A DNA stretch of 64,000 nt from Gnomoniopsis sp. IMI 355080 (GCA_027946555.1 JAPEVC010000119.1:1-64000), one strand, 5' to 3'. Shown: positions 34,593 to 47,205, numbered from the stretch's first letter. A program made the numbers and translations. Notes: generated by a model not told the origin, from the letters alone.

Positions 34593-35732
34593 TTAATCAC
34601 TTTGGACACACACTTTCGCCCCCTTTTGCGGTTGAGTCCAACCCATCTCCCTCTTCAAGAAGCCTTTCACGGCAGTCTTGATCTGACCGACCCTAACATT
34701 CCACTCCTCTCGAGTACCCTCGTCTTTCGGCGCCAGAATCTCCTGCGGCCTGCCTTTCTGTGATCCGTGGTTGTAGGTGCCCAGATGAATAATCCTGCCT
34801 TTGCCTCCGCTAGTGACGGCATGCCTCCCTTCGCGTGCGATCAGGGCTTTTCGAAGCCGCATGAGACTATCATACTCTCTGTTGGTGAACGCGACGACAA
34901 AGTCATACGTCTTGAACGTGGTCTTTTGCACGCCTCTCGACCTCCGAGCTTCGATGCTCCGCTTCACTTGTTGCTTGAAGGGATAGTTGAACATTTGATT
35001 GTCGAATAGCGCCGCGAGCGCTGTCGAGTTCGGCGGCTTGTGCCCTTCTTTCATGGGCAGCTTGTAGCTGGGATAGGTGTAGTCCATGCTCTCGACGAGG
35101 TCAGTGACGCCTCCGCGACTGCTGACGAAGAAGCCAGATGAATGCACGACGCTGAGTCTCCAGTCGCCGCCTGTGCCCACGGTCCATCCTTGAAGCAGCT
35201 TCATATACGCCTCTGCAACGACACCGCGGGAGATGTTGTAGGGGTCTACAAAAATGACGCTGTAGTTCTTTCGTATTGTTGGCGGCTGTCCGGGAACAGG
35301 CTGTGTGGGACCCGGAAGACCAAATTTATCGACACCAAAGGGCCCGCCCATGTACAACATTTCCCGCGATAGCTCAGCACGATTCGTATCGATCGCATCA
35401 CGCAGCGCAATCAAATCATCTTCTTTGCCACTGACAACGAACCAGACTTTCGCGGGCTTGTTCGATTCTTTCCATTTGTGGAACACAGCAGTCACGTCCT
35501 CGCTGTCCTCGCGTATGCGCTGAATCAAGCACAGCAGAACTCGACTTCCCTGCTTGCTCACTGGCGTCTCCTTCAGGAAGGCTTGAATCCGCTCAAGATC
35601 TAGTTGCACAAGTTCCAAGTGCTCGCCAATCCGTTCCATGAGCGGCGGACAGTCCTTGATCTTGCAAAATAGCTGGTATGCCTCCTTCACAATGTGCAAG
35701 ACAGTCGTCACCGTCCCTAGCGCGTCAGCCAT
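34593..35732 (-). CDS. NLR-type N-terminal helical region fused to a degenerate LMW-PTP fold
   Basis: Intronless 379-aa protein. Residues 1-100 (MADALGTVTTVLHIVKEAYQ and on) are helical and look like the N-terminal domains of fungal STAND/NLR proteins (SesA/PigL_N-like). Residues about 157-360 follow the low-molecular-weight protein-tyrosine-phosphatase order: strand and P-loop VIFVDPYNISRGVVAEAY, then WRLSVVHSSG, RGVQKTTFKTYDFVVAFTNREY, RIIHLGTY, and a final helix. In active LMW-PTPs the loop is C-x5-R-S. Here Asp163 stands where the nucleophile Cys should be, while Asn166 and Arg169 are kept and the Ser after Arg is Gly. The usual late catalytic Asp-Pro reads Ala334-Pro335. It is thus probably a pseudophosphatase acting as a binding or sensor module. 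Fold assignment is by eye and needs a profile or structure check. Confidence 0.65.
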   Translation of the reverse strand: MADALGTVTTVLHIVKEAYQLFCKIKDCPPLMERIGEHLELVQLDLERIQAFLKETPVSKQGSRVLLCLIQRIREDSEDVTAVFHKWKESNKPAKVWFVVSGKEDDLIALRDAIDTNRAELSREMLYMGGPFGVDKFGLPGPTQPVPGQPPTIRKNYSVIFVDPYNISRGVVAEAYMKLLQGWTVGTGGDWRLSVVHSSGFFVSSRGGVTDLVESMDYTYPSYKLPMKEGHKPPNSTALAALFDNQMFNYPFKQQVKRSIEARRSRGVQKTTFKTYDFVVAFTNREYDSLMRLRKALIAREGRHAVTSGGKGRIIHLGTYNHGSQKGRPQEILAPKDEGTREEWNVRVGQIKTAVKGFLKREMGWTQPQKGAKVCVQSD

Positions 35733-36779
35733 CTTTGAAATGCCTTATGTATTGCGAGAGGCTTTGTATGCCCGCGATGTCGGTGAGACCATGATAGCCG
35801 CAATGTCAGATGAGGGCTAAAACGCCTTAGTGACAGATGGAACGGTCATTTGGGGAGTGGAGCCCTGATCTGCAAAGGTAGTTAGCCCAAAGTCTGACAT
35901 GCATATAGCGTTGCACCCAGCCTATCGTCTTGCAATGGCCGCCTCTCAGCCACAATATTCCAACCATTCGCAGCCTGTACGTTGCGCCCTCGCTATGCCC
36001 GCTCTGCGATAGCGCTATATCTATGTGCCCAGCAGCGTTTGCGAGGAGCTTGCATGCTAGAACCTTACCCCGGGCTGATTTGTACTAGGCAGCGGTCTAC
36101 CGGTGCTGGCCGAGGATGTTATTGCTTTCGTGGCGGATCATGGGGGCTGAGAGGGTGATGGTGAGTGGAATGTAGCTTTCTGAGGGGTCAGTGGGCGTTT
36201 TGGTGAGGGTGTGGAGGTTTATAACGAGGGGGGTCGTGGTTAGGGGCAACATTCAGACTCGGTCGCGAATGCTGCTTCAAACCGGTTCAGTCCAAAAGAT
36301 TAACGTTCTATCATTGAACCACCGGTCAAACACCGCTTCCCTCCCCAGCTCGAAGGAGGCATATCTGATAAAAAAAAGAACTGATTATGCTACTGCCCAA
36401 TTCAAACCTTCCATGCTCCATCATATACAGCCGCTCATACACATTGACAATAGGGAGACGATGGTTTTTCCTGTAATCCGTCCTTCTGGTGGCTCGTCCA
36501 AGTATCATGTTTCTGTAAAACTCTTACATAGATATCTGCCGTAGCGAGCAAAATGATGCATCAATGGGTCGGCAAGCATAATCCTGATGGCTCCTTCTCA
36601 TGACACTGAACCGCCGACCGACTCCATTTCCCCTAGTTGAAAATCCTCAAGCCATCCAATCCCGGCAGCATCCGCCGATGACTCATTTCTGCGTGCTTCG
36701 GAGGAGTGGGCGGTGATGGTGATGGTGAGTGTGGCTCATGTTTGAGCCAGCGCATATCGTCATTCAAGTTGTCCAGGTT
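35733..36779. other. Intergenic gap
   Basis: Promoter of the phosphatase-like gene and 3' region of striatin. Nothing else recognised. Confidence 0.6.
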
Positions 36780-39468
36780 CTATCTGGCGAACACTTTGAC
36801 CACGCCGTCGCCGCCTCCACTAACGACCCATCGAGCGTCTTGACTCCAGACAACCGCACATACGCCTTCGCCACGCATAACACGGTGATTTGTCATCTCT
36901 TGGGTGCAGCTACGCTTTTCAAGAGACCAGAAACGGAGGGAGGCATCATGGCCAGCTGAGACCAACTCACGACCATCGGGGGAGAGAGAAAGGGAAGAAA
37001 TGGCAGCTGGGTGGGCGAGCATGTTGTAGGTACACTGGCCTGCATAGGAAAGATGATCAGCATCATTTTCGAAAAGTGACATCGCCGTTGAGGCACACAA
37101 CTTACCGCTGTTGGCGTCAAAAAACCGGACGAAGCGGTCCTCGTGTCCGGAAATGATAGTACCCTCCACACCGCTGCCCGCCATTTGTCGGCCACCTCCT
37201 GTTGGTCCTGCTCCGCCCGCGTTGGCATCGTCGTCATTTAAGCCAAGGGCGCTATGAGTGGACTGGTGCTGGCTCTGATCAAGACCAACTGTTGTAGCAA
37301 CAACCGCATTGACGCTGGTGTTCATGGTGCCATCATATGTCTCCAAGCTCGCCATGCTTCCAATCTCCTCTCCAGTCCGGGTATCGTAGACAATTATAGC
37401 AGCATCAGAGTAGCTCACCACAAAAGATTCGCCGGAAGCGCTTAATGCTGTTATGCAAGTTGGTGAAGCTTTCGAGTTTTCACGCGTAATGGTGTGCACC
37501 AATGTGTGGTCGAAGGGACTGTTCGAGGCAATAGTCGGCTGGGGGCTGCTGGGGAATGCAGAACCAGAGCTCATGCTGTTGCCTCGTACACGGCCACTTC
37601 CACCAGTCCTCCGACCTACTGAGGCAGGAGGTGGCTGTGGACTAGTCATTTGTGGTGGCTGACTCACGGCCCAGATCCGCACTGTGCCGTCTGCAGCGCC
37701 AGAAGCAAGAAGAATGCGATCGGGAGCTCCATAGGGACTGGTCTGTCCAAAGACCGCACCTAGTGTCGCGGGCAAGACACACAAGGTCCATACGGAATCG
37801 GTATGTCCATCGAGAGTCGACTTGGGATCCACTCTGCCACGCTCCCAGACCCGAATCGTCGAGTCTTGGCCACCTGAGAAGATCCAACCGTCACCCTGAG
37901 CCCGGCCGCCAGTCGTGAAATTTGGTGACGGGGACCAGGAAGCCAAGCAGAGCACGGCTCCGTTGTGCCCCCGATGGGTGAAATCAGCTTGCACATCCAA
38001 GTCTGTTATGGCATTGTTGTACATATGTGGGCTGCTCCGTGGAATATGGAATCTCTTGATAAGACCGTCGTCGCCTGCCGTGCAAATTTCGGGTTCGCCA
38101 GGGCTGCCACCCCCAGAGAAAATCACAGTTCGCACGGTGTTCAAGTGCCCCCGTAGGCCATATCGAAGCTTGAAATTGCCGCTCTCGGTCTTTTGCTGTG
38201 CCAGCGCATTCAAGGACATCTCCTGCTCAGAGCTCCTCCGTCGACCGAGCGAAGCTTTGCGCCGGTGGACTAGCTGGCCTCGGCCGGGTGACTTGGGAAG
38301 GTTCTCGGCGACAGGAAAGACGTCGGTGTCTGGTCGGTTGGAGGCAGCAGGCTGGGAGTGCGAGGCGGGATCGGGGAAAGAGCCTTCATTGAAGTCCCAC
38401 GCATCATGGTCAACAACCTCAGGTTTCGCGCCATCGCCACCACTATCCATTCGAGTCAGAGGCTTCACGCCATGGTTTTGCTCCTGGGGCGCTTCGTCCA
38501 CCATGCGACTGGATACCGACGGGCCAGGCCAATCAGTGGTGTTCGCGAAGCCTTGTTGGTTCTCAGTGGCCCTCATAACGCCCTGGGGGCCAGTAGTGGG
38601 CTGTGGCTGCTGGATATCGGGATTCCTGAGGGAAAGCTGACTCGTAGGCTGAGCTTGCATCGGTTGCGCATGGTTGGTCCCCGGCTGACCTGACCTGAAC
38701 AAGACATGATTTTCGGACTGGCGCCGGGCAGCGGCGAGGTGCTCCATCGCCTGTTGGGAGCTAGGCAAGCCATAGGCCTCATTTTCCCTCATGTCTTCGA
38801 GAAGGGGTAGTGGAGGTGACTCGCGAGGTGGAATTGGGTTCGCCGGCGTGATCATGAGGTACGTGAACTCGGCCTGACACTGATCTAGGAAGGTTTTGAG
38901 CTCCGATCGCTGCGATTCGTCGTCGTCGACGCGATCCAGATCGATGCCGAGGTCGTTTGATGCGCCTGGGAGCTTGTCAGAAGCAGCTGTGTCACACGTT
39001 AGCAAGTCTCAACGAACTACCTCACATCGAAGCAGGGCAGTGCAGGGCAGTGCAGGGCAGGAAAGCACACTCACAGCGCAGCTTAGCTTGTAACAGCGCG
39101 TCCCGATCCAACTTCTTAGATTTGGGCTGCTCATTCTCCAATTTTTCACCAGCGGCAGCAGCCTTCAGCTTTGCGCCTTGATCTTTTACCTTGGACTCTA
39201 GGATGGTAACGTATTTCTTGAGGGCCTTTTGAGTCGCATCGGCACGGCGTGCGGCACCTTCCAGGTTTGCTATGCGGCCCTTCATCTCCTGCTTCTCGAT
39301 CTCCCAGGCATTTCGATCCCGCTCGTGGCGATGCCATTCCGTCTGAAGGAAGCGCATGACCCCCTGAAGGGTGTACTCGGTGGCATGAGGCTGTCCATTG
39401 CCGCCATGAATGTTATTCATGCCACCTGGACCGCCACCCTGGCCTCCGGGCTGCATTGCGCCGGCCAT
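36780..39468 (-). CDS. strA: Striatin family protein (STRIPAK scaffold), three exons
   Basis: Exons (minus) 39075-39468, 37106-38986 and 36780-37039 give 844 aa; introns are 88 and 66 bp. Order: Gly-rich N-terminus; caveolin-binding-like segment and coiled coil at about 30-95 (YTLQGVMRFLQTEWHRHERD, then KALKKYVTILESKVK); a disordered middle; then a C-terminal WD40 propeller (for example GHLNTVRTVIFSGGG, FSGGQDSTIRVWERG, LASGAADGTVRIWAV, VSAGHDASLRFWSLE, VSGGGDGVVKVFA). This is the order of striatin, known as PRO11 in Sordaria, HAM-3 in Neurospora and StrA in Aspergillus. It is the regulatory B-type PP2A subunit of STRIPAK, needed for hyphal fusion and sexual development. The second intron is divisible by three and stop-free, so retention would add 22 residues; the spliced reading FDANSGQCTYNM fits WD repeats better. 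Confidence 0.93.
39031..39060. repeat. Decamer tandem repeat inside striatin intron 1
   Basis: Three consecutive 10-bp units of the type GCAGGGCAGT within the intron between exons 1 and 2. Confidence 0.8.
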
Positions 39469-41343
39469 GCCTGTGTAGACTGGACTGGGTGCGGAGGGTG
39501 ATGCGCCCAGTCCTTAAGCGCCCAGGCGCGGGTAGAGTTGCCTGTGGGGATATGTGCTACGCCCTGATCGCGTTGAGAGGGCCAGACCAACGAAAAACAA
39601 AAGGCGCGTTGGGTCGGATGTCCAGCGCGCTGGAAGGAAGAAAGCGGACCGAGGCTCGGCGAGGGGAATTGCCCACTGTTGTCCTCGCACGCAGTTGGGG
39701 GAATGCTTTAACTCGAGAGAGGCAGTCGCATTGGAAGAGAGCTGTCGGTGGCAATGTCTAGGTGTCTGCAGCAAGTAAAGTCAAAGGTTACAAGCAGTTT
39801 GTTCGTTGGAAGTGCGGTCGTGCTCTGTATGATTCGGCGCTGGAGGCGGAGAGAGACGTCAGTCAACAGACGCCACGACAACGTGGTCCGGGGTTACAAC
39901 GTGACCTCGCGTTAGGGAGCTTGAGTCGCATACATACGGGAATTGGGTGGGTGCAAACGGGTAGCTGCTCAATCTAATGCCTGATATCGTAGACTCGTCG
40001 CAGCGTCACGTCGTCGCGGGGTTGGTCGTGTGTGTGTGTGGGCAGGACAGGTGAAATTTCCATCAACGCTGCAGTGTTGCCCAGAAGCATGTCGGCCAAA
40101 GATGCAAGCTACAGCCCTGGCGGTTGGGGGCTTACTGCCAAGAAGAGAAAGGGCAAAGAGTGGAGCATCCAGGCACATCTTCCTCCAATCATGCCAAGCC
40201 AGGCCACCCCTGCATCTTGGGCCACAGACCAGGCGCCAAATCAGCAGGGAACAGTTGGCCCATGCAGCCGGGTCAAGGTTTGTGATGTCCCAGGATGTTG
40301 ACTCCAGCCCACCCAACAGACTACACACATAGTTCACCACTACTCTAACACTACTTGTACTTGGATTCTAATATCTCTTATATCAGTGTACTGACATTGT
40401 TCATCCCTGAGTTCTCTGCCTGATCCTTCTTGGGCATCAGCCATAGCTGTATCACAGATTATAATGCCTATCATGGTCTATATCACCTCGGTGGCATGAA
40501 TCACGATGCCATTATCAAACCTGGGCACTATTGCAAGTCCTTCCCAATTGACTTCACATCATATTTGACACATATCGTCTGTGTAGACCCTATAGAGTGC
40601 GGAGGATCAGAGGTAGATTATTCTCATTCTTTAGCATTGTTGAGGGAGCAAAGGCATCCTGCTTTCTCCCGCTCCATAGTGTTGTACCGCGAGAAATATC
40701 CACAGTTTGATATGGGAAACACAATCATTTCAAGGATCGGATAAACCTTTCCTGCGTGATATTGTTGAACCAGCCTCATTAGTGTCAGAAAGTGTTAACA
40801 AATACATACGCCCACGGTTGTTTTTTCCTTGATGTATCAATCTGCAGTGACCACATACCTACAAAGCTGTTGGTATCTGGACCTGCACTTGCATTGCGAT
40901 GCAATCCAGTCCCTTTGTCAGGGAACCACATCTATGCGACCTTCTACAATGTCAAATCACGTTTGGACAACCTGAGTCTTCCCGAAGATGAACTTCTGGC
41001 TGCTCATTATTCTATACCTAGGTAGACAGTGCTGGATTCCATAGCCCACAAATAATTGAGTAACTGCCCGGTATTTCTAATCCATTGTTCAGTCAATATT
41101 TGGTGATTTTAGTAAATCAAAATTGATCAGGAGATGGAATCCACATCATTCCACCTTTGGCTTTAGTGATATGGTGGCCCTAAGTGAAAGTTGGCTGCAA
41201 AGTTGACCTGGCGTTGGAAGTGAATTTCACTTCTTCGCCTACTTCAAACTTGCCACAAACAAAGCAACGTCCCAAAATTCCTCCTTGCATGCCATCCCCA
41301 GACACTACAATCGACGAGAAGATCTTGCTTCGCAATCACATTG
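39469..41343. other. Intergenic gap, divergent promoters
   Basis: Region between divergent striatin and F-box-like genes. The first kilobase is GC-rich and probably holds the striatin promoter. It contains one TACCTAGGTA copy at 41015. Two short plus-strand ORFs (40430-40744 and 40792-41025) match nothing I know. Confidence 0.55.
41015..41024. repeat. TACCTAGGTA palindrome
   Basis: Perfect intergenic copy of the decamer. Confidence 0.8.
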
Positions 41344-43129
41344 ATGATGCCCAACGATCCTTCAGCGATGCAGCTTGTGCTGCATCGCAACCCAGATCGA
41401 AGCTTCATCGAGATGCTCAACAACGACGTCCTTCACATCATTGCGGAAAAGCTCGAATGTGGCCCAGGATTCAAAGATCTTGCAGCCTTTCGGCTTGTGT
41501 GCAAGAAATTCGTCGGACCTGCGACTACATCCCTTTTTCGAACGGTCATCTTGTGCCCCACCATCGCTTCGATGTTAAGATGGACCAACATCCAGTAAGT
41601 GCTTTACTTGTGGCGCTCGAAACTGATTGTACAGTCGATCCACCATCTAACAGCCATCTCAAGGTCCCATTCGGCTCTCAAGCTGGTCCCCACCCGCATA
41701 GTGCTACACACGACGGCCTTCCCAGATTGGATGCGCGGGTGGGAACGCTTCATCTTCTTCGAGGACACAGCATTTGACCTCTTTCACGAAGAACAAGGCA
41801 CCTATGAAGCGTGGAAGAAGATCCTGGCAAATGACCCAGAATCCCACACTATCGGAAAAGAGGCGCTTCTGAACAATTTGGCAACGCAGGACGAATACTG
41901 CGAAGTGCTGAGCTCCCTCGACGGCTTTCCCAACATCTCGGCGGTGGAAGTGAAGTTTACACAGAGAACTGGGAACGAGGAGAACGACATCGAGCATTTA
42001 CCTTACCGACAGGAAGTTTTGATGCTTGTCTTCCGCTCATTAGCGACATTCACTAAGAAAGATAAAAGCATCCAATCCCTTACCATCAAGAACCTACCCA
42101 CTGAGCCGCTTCCAGAGCTTGAACACTCGTCAGCTTTCAAGGAGGTGTTGCCAAAGCTTCAGGAACTACACATCCAATTCTGCCATCGAGGCCAATATTA
42201 TCACGGAAAATGGCTTTTCATGAATCATTTCATTCCCACGTGGTTGGTCCCGGCCTCAGAGAAACTTCAAGAGTTGACGCTCTACCACCTAACGTGTCAA
42301 GTCGGCTTTTGCCCTATTTTCTGTCCCAACCGCTTCCAACTGGAGTTGCCCAACCTTACCTCTCTGAGTCTAGGTCGACTCGCCTTCACATCCGAAGACC
42401 AATTCAATTGGATCTTGAAACACAAGACTTTGGAAAGACTGATACTTGATCAGTGTCTTATCAACCACCAAGGTACCTTTGTGGAGACGGATCTACAGCA
42501 CTGGCAGCCAACAATCGACGTTTCCGACCTCGTTCCTATCGTTGACGATGACCTGCTGGAGGAACGAGGGATGATAACGACGAAGTTCCATGGGCGATGG
42601 CACTCGTTTTTCGACCGGGTTCGGAAGGATTTGGTGGAACTGAAAGAGTTCCGCATAGGGATCGGCCCATGGGCCTCCAATGGCGAAGTTGTCAAGGTAT
42701 GTTCGCCGTAGCTACACAAGAGCTGGTAACAAAACACGCATCATGACTGTACCGGACGCTGACAATGTATGACAGGTGCCAATGGCGCTCCGGTACGAGC
42801 GCCCCGATGGCACCAAGAAAGAGGTCGTTTTCGACATGGTCCGACCTTCGGACCAGGCGTTCGATAAGCGCGATGAGTTGCCGACAACTTTCTTCAGAGC
42901 TGGCATCTACGCTGGTTTCTTGGTCGATGAACGCCGGATTTTGTTTTTGATCCAGCCAGACAGGATTACAGGAACCTATCTAAACCCAAAATTTCTGCCC
43001 TGTCCCGACGACGAGAGCCCTGCCAACACTTGCTGGGACCTAGACACTCGAGCTCTTGGCGCCCTTCTCGAAGAAGTTGAGTCTCGCCGCCACAAAAAGC
43101 AGCGGCGAAGTTCCACAGCACGGTCTTGA
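41344..43129 (+). CDS. F-box-like protein, three exons (545 aa)
   Basis: Exons 41344-41594, 41664-42696 and 42776-43129; introns are 69 and 79 bp. The N-terminus (FIEMLNNDVLHIIAEKLE, then FKDLAAFRLVCKKFVGP) is an F-box-like helix set at about residues 21-60. After the first intron the text QSHSALKLVPTRIVLHTTAFPDW fits the linker that follows the F-box in a large fungal family. The middle has weak leucine-rich-like repeats (LPKLQELHIQF, LQELTLYHL, LPNLTSLSLGRL, KTLERLILDQC). The C-terminus is basic. F-box proteins recruit substrates to SCF ubiquitin ligases through Skp1; this family is expanded and mostly unstudied. The acceptor at 41662-41663 was chosen because it alone keeps frame with the GTAAGT donor. 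Two adjacent ATGs (41344, 41347) are possible starts. Confidence 0.8.
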
Positions 43130-45103
43130 AAACGATCGAGTCGCCAAGGAGATGTATCGCCATCTGGGAAGAAGTTCGACTGGAGCGGCTCGACGTTCTG
43201 GTCAGCAGGCACTCTTGAGAAATGAGCAAGGCTTGGGAAAAGAGAGTCCAAATCCTGCAAGGAAAAAAAGTACCAGCGGAGTCTGATGATGCGAGTGTTG
43301 TGGTAATTCAAGATTGAACGACAACGTCGAGGACTAAGGTCACAGGATGATCAAGAGCCATATTTTATTTTGGGGGGGCGGGGCTGCTAGGCTAGATGTG
43401 CACTGGCGAACAGGGTTGACTGGAATGCTTATGGATTCAGGTCCGAGGACGCCAAGATAGCAAAGCCTCAACAGCTCTCGAAAGCAAAGTCGAGGACAAA
43501 GGTTGCCAGCAAGTGCTTGGTAGCCGATGCTTATGCATTCAGGATCACAACACAGGACCTGACAGGAGTAATGATAGCACAAAGGCATGAATAGAATGAA
43601 TACAGTGATAGATTACATAGGTGCCTTTTCTGCTGCCTTTTCTGTCGAGCCATGTGGTTTACAATCGTGCTGCAGAGCAAGGAGATTCCATTGGGAATAC
43701 GTACTAAACGTCTATTCTGACCTCCCTAATATTTCCACTCTCAGAAGACAGAGGACGGTAAGTTCATCCCACTTGACATCTCTCGAGCCTCATCAAGTGA
43801 TTTGGGCGCGAAATAGCTTGTACCGGACGGCCCCTGGCCGAGCTTTGGGCCGTATTGTGGTCTAAATCCATCTTGCCGCAAAGGACATGATTTGGGCGGT
43901 ATTGGCCTCTGCTACAAATATCGGGCAACATAATCAGAAATAGCCCTGCGATGGTCGGCTCTTTAGGCCTCTGTGCCGTGCGCACATATTATCCAGGAAG
44001 CAAACGCAGCCACCGCTTCTGGTTGCACGGTAGAGTCGACTTGATTGTAAAAAAAAGTGCGCAGTGATGGATGTTTCTACCTCGATAAATGCACCGTAAA
44101 ATAGTGGGCATGACAAGACAGAGCTCTCCAAGACGCAACACTCGGTGGATCGGAGAGTATTATTCGCACAAGCTCGACCGACAGGCCTTCTGCTGGGCGT
44201 GACTGACACGATCCATTTCTACCTGAGCCACCATCACTGCCGGGATGGAATGTAGTTGCGAGAAGTCCTTCGAGGGGGATTTATGCTGCATGCTCTGGAA
44301 AGGAGATGGCGAGTTTGGCATTTGGGATGAGAAGTTGATCATTTGTTGTGTTGACCGACATCATTTAGCGCGATATGGACTGTTTTATAGTGCTCCGTCC
44401 CTGAGACCCCACCCTGGCATCGTAGCGCCAAGTAGACCAATGGCTATAGCAACTTGCTTATTCAAAAGTCCGATCTCAAGCGCCGCAGATGCTCGCGACA
44501 AGCTGGGTGCAGATTGTATTGGTTACGATGAACCAGTCGATGCTGGTCGGGCATAGGGGGAGAGAAAGGCTCTTGCGTAGCAGCGGAGCATGCATGGAGG
44601 GCAAGTGTGCTTTACATTACAGCTCACACGGGCAATAGACAATGGTTTTGTAATGGAGAAGGCTATGTGCCCAATCTAAAGAGGCGTTGGACATTGCACG
44701 AGACTCGATGTGAAGAGAAGCTGTCGAGAAACGGTCAATTAGCAATGAAGTCTCGGACACTTTACATATGTAATTCTAAAGGCTGGAACTACTGGTATTT
44801 CCTTTTGAAAACCTTTTGTGACAAAGAGAGAAGCGAGTGAGACTTCGCAAACCCTTACTGGGTAGGTACCTAGGTGCGTACCCAGGTAGCCTTCTTCGTA
44901 AGCCTTGATATTGTTTCCGTTCGCTGATCTTGACAATTAGCACAAGGTCCAACGCTGAGCAAAAATATACTGAACAAAATCGGCGCCGATTGACTGCTGA
45001 CAATGAATCAAGAACAGCTGGACATTGATTCAGTTTTGGCAGATAAAGATAGCAATATATGCTGCCTGCCACGGAGACTTTTATGAAGATGGCTATTGAT
45101 TCC
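43130..45103. other. Intergenic gap
   Basis: About 2 kb in a convergent arrangement. A TACCTAGGTG variant of the decamer is at 44867-44876. No supported gene. Confidence 0.55.
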
Positions 45104-46403
45104 TCAAAACTCCAGCTCCTCGACCTCCATACCGCATTCTACACAGGTCTTCAAGCTGACCCCCTCCTCATTCTCAATTGCCCTTCCCCACTCGTGAACA
45201 TGCCGTCCGCCCCGACCAATTTCATCCCCAAAATTCTGCGCTGACCCATCCTGCCGTCCACGGCGCATCGCCTCCGTCCGCGTCTTGCGCTTGAGCTCAA
45301 AGAGCTTCTCTTTGAATTTCTTCTCCTTTTGTGCCTTCTTAGCTGACGCGCGCCGCTCGAATTCGGCGTCCAGCGCTTCGGCGGAGCCCCATTTCGTGTT
45401 GAAGGCGTACTCCTCGACTTGATACCGTAGGAAGAGCATCATGTCGTGCCAGTGAGATTTATGTGGATTCGGGCGTGACAGATGTGGAAGAAGGTCGGCG
45501 TCCTTGAGCTCACCTGATAGTCATGTTAGTACATAGTGATGGTAGAGAAGAGGCAGCACCCACCATCTGTGATGAGATAGTCCTCCCGACACTCCGTCTT
45601 TGTCAAGAGACTATATTTCTCGGGAAATTTCTCTTTGCACGCGCCGCATACTGCACATCCGAACGTCTCCTCCCACACCCAGTCGATCTCCAGACTCCCA
45701 CATTCCCGACACTTCTTCCGCTCCTCCTTGTCCGCAATCGCACTCAGACCCGGCTCAAACATCCCTGTCTTCTGCCGTTGCAGCTTCCGCAGCGTCTGTA
45801 GCCTCTCCCACTCTGCCATTGTCATATGCTTCGGCTTCTCCTCGACCTCCGGGCCCTTTGCGCTCCCCGATGCGCCGCCGCCACTCATGCTTTTATTCCA
45901 CGGGTCATCCTCCGTGCTGAGAAAACCACCCTTGGTATCTGTCATTGCGCTGAAATTGTAGTCGACGAATTTGGCGAACTTCTTGTTCGCCGGCCGCGGC
46001 GCATCGTCTTTCGCCGGCTTCGCGGGCCCTGCGCGCCCGTCGCGGTTGGTAGCGGGGATCTCGGACTGGGTAATGGACGAGTAAGGGCGCTTGGCACGTG
46101 TGCCGGCGCCGACAACGTGGATATCATCGGTGGGGACGTAGCCGGAGGAGGTTTTTGGGAGGGCGGGCTCTGTGCCGGTGGCGCGGGCGTGAGCTTCTTT
46201 CTGGTTGCGGAGGTCTTTGGCGCGGAGGCGAGATTCTTCCTGGAGAGGCGAAGAATGAGTTAGTGCATGGTGCAGGTGTGAGCGCCATGTTGAACGGAAT
46301 AGCGTACCAGTTTGCGTGTGACTTCCGGTGTGGGAGGCGAGACGTTCATGGCTTGGGCAGAGGAGCGCGTTGCGCGCGGTGGCGGGGTGGAAGGGCGCTC
46401 CAT
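45104..46403 (-). CDS. rad14: XPA/Rad14 nucleotide-excision-repair protein, three exons
   Basis: Exons (minus) 46308-46403, 45564-46239 and 45104-45513 give 393 aa; introns are 68 and 50 bp. The zinc finger has Cys209-x2-Cys212-x17-Cys230-x2-Cys233, the exact spacing of XPA. It is followed by the family signature KEKFPEKYSLLTKTEC and REDYLITD. After the second intron come LLPHLSRPNPHKSHWHDM and MMLFLRYQVEEYAF, the DNA-binding domain, then a basic helix (ERRASAKKAQKEKKFKEKL). The N-terminus is disordered and carries REE/LRAKDLRNQKEA-type helices known to contact repair partners. XPA/Rad14 verifies bulky and UV lesions and anchors the excision complex in the nucleus. MERPSTPPP (ATG at 46403) is preferred as start; an upstream in-frame ATG at 46493 would add 30 residues. 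Confidence 0.93.
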
Positions 46404-47205
46404 TTGGCCTAGAAAATAGTTGGCTGGATTCCAAGTTCTCGAAAATTCAAAGCGATCGTCGTTGATCAGATTTGTGAGAGGAATGGTTGACAAAATAGGA
46501 TATCATTTGCATGGAACGATGGTGTGTCGTTGAAGTCGAGCCGCGGCTAATGACGTATGACAAATCAACGAAATCGGCCTGGACGTGAACAAAGGCCACA
46601 CGCGCTGGCACTGCCAATTATAAACGAAGGCAGGTAAACGCGTCGTATGACATGGAGAGTTTCGTCGGAGAACAAGACTTCTGTGCTCAATGGTATTGCA
46701 AACACTGTGTTTAAACGTCAATATTTATGCCAAGTGGGAAATAGTAGAAGAGTATAGAGTATATATGGAGTAAGTCCCTTACATATAGCACAGCAAAGCC
46801 ATACTTGAACTTGCTTGCTAAAGATTATTGAACTCCAAGACAGGAAATTTTAGTTTCAGCTGTTCTCCGCCTAGTTTAGAGCGTGCCAGGATTTTAGTCT
46901 CCCTTAGAGTGAAAGCTTGCCCATGGCAGGCACAAAACCTCGAATAGACACATACAATGTGCTGGAGTGACGGGCGTAATATTGGTGTTTTTCTTTTCTT
47001 GCGACATCTCTAATTTTGTAGATCCTGACGTCCATCCTCGCCCCAACCGTTCACCAAGACCGAAACCCCAATATTACCTGTCGCAGCGCATGCACTCATA
47101 ACCGTGTAAAGCCATGCTCCGAACTCCCCGATTGTGTCCAGAATACCTCCCCCAAACCAGCATGACCGTAATTAGGTATGCGCAAGACCGCCTTCTTGCC
47201 CCGCT
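46404..47205. other. Intergenic gap
   Basis: Promoter of rad14 and 3' side of pho88. Nothing else recognised. Confidence 0.6.

Noticed and set aside
40430..41025. Two successive small plus-strand ORFs upstream of the F-box-like gene
   Set aside because: No signal peptide, splice logic or family similarity. Probably chance ORFs in the promoter region.
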